From Propionimicrobium sp. PCR01-08-3 (lineage in GTDB: Bacteria; Actinomycetota; Actinomycetes; Propionibacteriales; Propionibacteriaceae): a DNA stretch of 64,000 nt. Location: the NCBI RefSeq assembly GCF_030286045.1, contig NZ_CP127390.1:1178001-1242000 (forward strand). Reading direction: 5' to 3'. The translations under genes and the position numbers were made by a program. Position 1 is the stretch's first letter, and each line of letters opens with the position of its first letter. Below are positions 63,537-64,000 of the stretch, piece after piece. A model generated the notes under the pieces. The model was not told the DNA's origin, did not search any database, and was given only the letters and a program-made list of their open reading frames with translations.

Positions 63537-64000
63537 ATGACCCATCAGTTTCGCCGAGACCACGGCGCACCGGTCTACCTCGACCATGCCGCGACCTCGC
63601 CGCTGCGCACTGCGAGCAGGGAGGCACTCGGCGAGTATGCCGACCTGGTCGGTAACCCCGCCGCTCTTCATGGGGGCGGACGAGCGGCTCGCGCCGTGCT
63701 CGAGGATGCCCGTGAAGAATTGGCCGGCCTGTTGGGTGCCCAGCCCGACGAGGTGATCTTCACCTCCGGCGGCAGCGAAGCCGACGCGATCGCTGTTGTC
63801 GGGTCTGCACGCCGGTGGGCGTCCGATCGTCCGGGAATCGTGATCAGCGGTTTCGAGCATCCGGCGGTGCAGTCGGTGCAAACGCTATGGCCCGACCGCG
63901 TGCAGGTCCTCGGCTTGGACGCCGGCGGCCACGTCGGTCTCACCGAGGCAAAGAACCGGATCGTCGGTCATCGGGCCGGGCCGGTCGCGATCACCAGTGT
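63537..64000 (+). CDS. Cysteine desulfurase (NifS/IscS family), N-terminal part
   Basis: The first 154 residues of a PLP-dependent enzyme cut by the window end. The opening VYLDHAATSPLRTASREAL, the NPAALHGGGRAAR segment and IFTSGGSEADAIAV are the standard N-terminal blocks, and the PLP-stacking His is in FEHPAVQS. It takes sulfur from cysteine for iron-sulfur clusters or tRNA thiolation. The IscS, NifS and tRNA-dedicated types cannot be separated without the C-terminal half. ATG 63537 follows a short AGG. Confidence 0.9.
   Translation, partial: MTHQFRRDHGAPVYLDHAATSPLRTASREALGEYADLVGNPAALHGGGRAARAVLEDAREELAGLLGAQPDEVIFTSGGSEADAIAVVGSARRWASDRPGIVISGFEHPAVQSVQTLWPDRVQVLGLDAGGHVGLTEAKNRIVGHRAGPVAITS

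Overview
The window is ordinary chromosomal DNA from a high-G+C Gram-positive bacterium (Actinobacteria), most likely of the family Propionibacteriaceae. The methylmalonyl-CoA epimerase (51149-51595) strongly resembles the Propionibacterium shermanii enzyme as I recall it. A PduO-type cobalamin adenosyltransferase lies about 5 kb away, which fits adenosylcobalamin-dependent propionate metabolism. Actinobacterial hallmarks are WhiB, the sigma-H/ZAS anti-sigma pair, PdtaS, the fused alpha-ketoglutarate dehydrogenase/decarboxylase Kgd, NucS, GlgE and ribosomal protein bL37. I see no phage, IS element, integron or CRISPR array.

Layout. 1-5.9 kb: end of a UPF0182 membrane protein, a pair of M16 peptidases, an Nramp Mn/Fe transporter and initiator tRNA. 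6.1-11.1 kb: a five-gene Dpp/Opp-type peptide ABC transporter. 11.1-17.5 kb: serA, then the leftward doxX-aroA-rsgA-hisN run, then sigH with its zinc anti-sigma factor. 17.7-25.5 kb: bL37, a PdtaS-like histidine kinase, WhiB1-like regulator, kgd, a polytopic glycosyltransferase and tRNA-Arg(CCG). 25.9-29.3 kb: lysA-hom-thrH. 29.5-35.9 kb: rho, rpmE, prfA, prmC, sua5, wecA. 36-43.6 kb: the complete F1Fo ATP synthase operon with two AtpI/AtpZ-like proteins in front. 43.8-53.4 kb: DUF2550 protein, lipoate ligase, cobalamin adenosyltransferase, lipoprotein cyclophilin, alpha/beta hydrolase, a small zinc-ribbon protein, NucS, a Scy/FilP-like coiled-coil protein, methylmalonyl-CoA epimerase and phosphoglucomutase. 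53.7-63.4 kb: a CnoX-like thioredoxin/TPR protein and the alpha-glucan genes glgB, glgE, glgP, glgX. The window ends inside a cysteine desulfurase.

Gene order from lysA to glgP follows the Mycobacterium tuberculosis lysA-thrA-thrC-thrB-rho-rpmE-prfA-hemK-atp-nucS-glg block, with thrH in the place of thrC/thrB. aroA-rsgA-sigH-rshA-pdtaS-whiB1 matches a second mycobacterial block. This is a conserved core region, not a genomic island. The points that most deserve a second look are the two-promoter arrangement of sigH, which could make a long inducible sigma isoform as in Streptomyces sigma-R/R'; thrH replacing thrB/thrC; a permuted lipoate ligase; a Lys/Ala-rich histone-like tail on a DoxX protein; tandem and palindromic repeats in several intergenic gaps; and a recurring TANNNT box 6-8 bases before start codons, which suggests many leaderless mRNAs.
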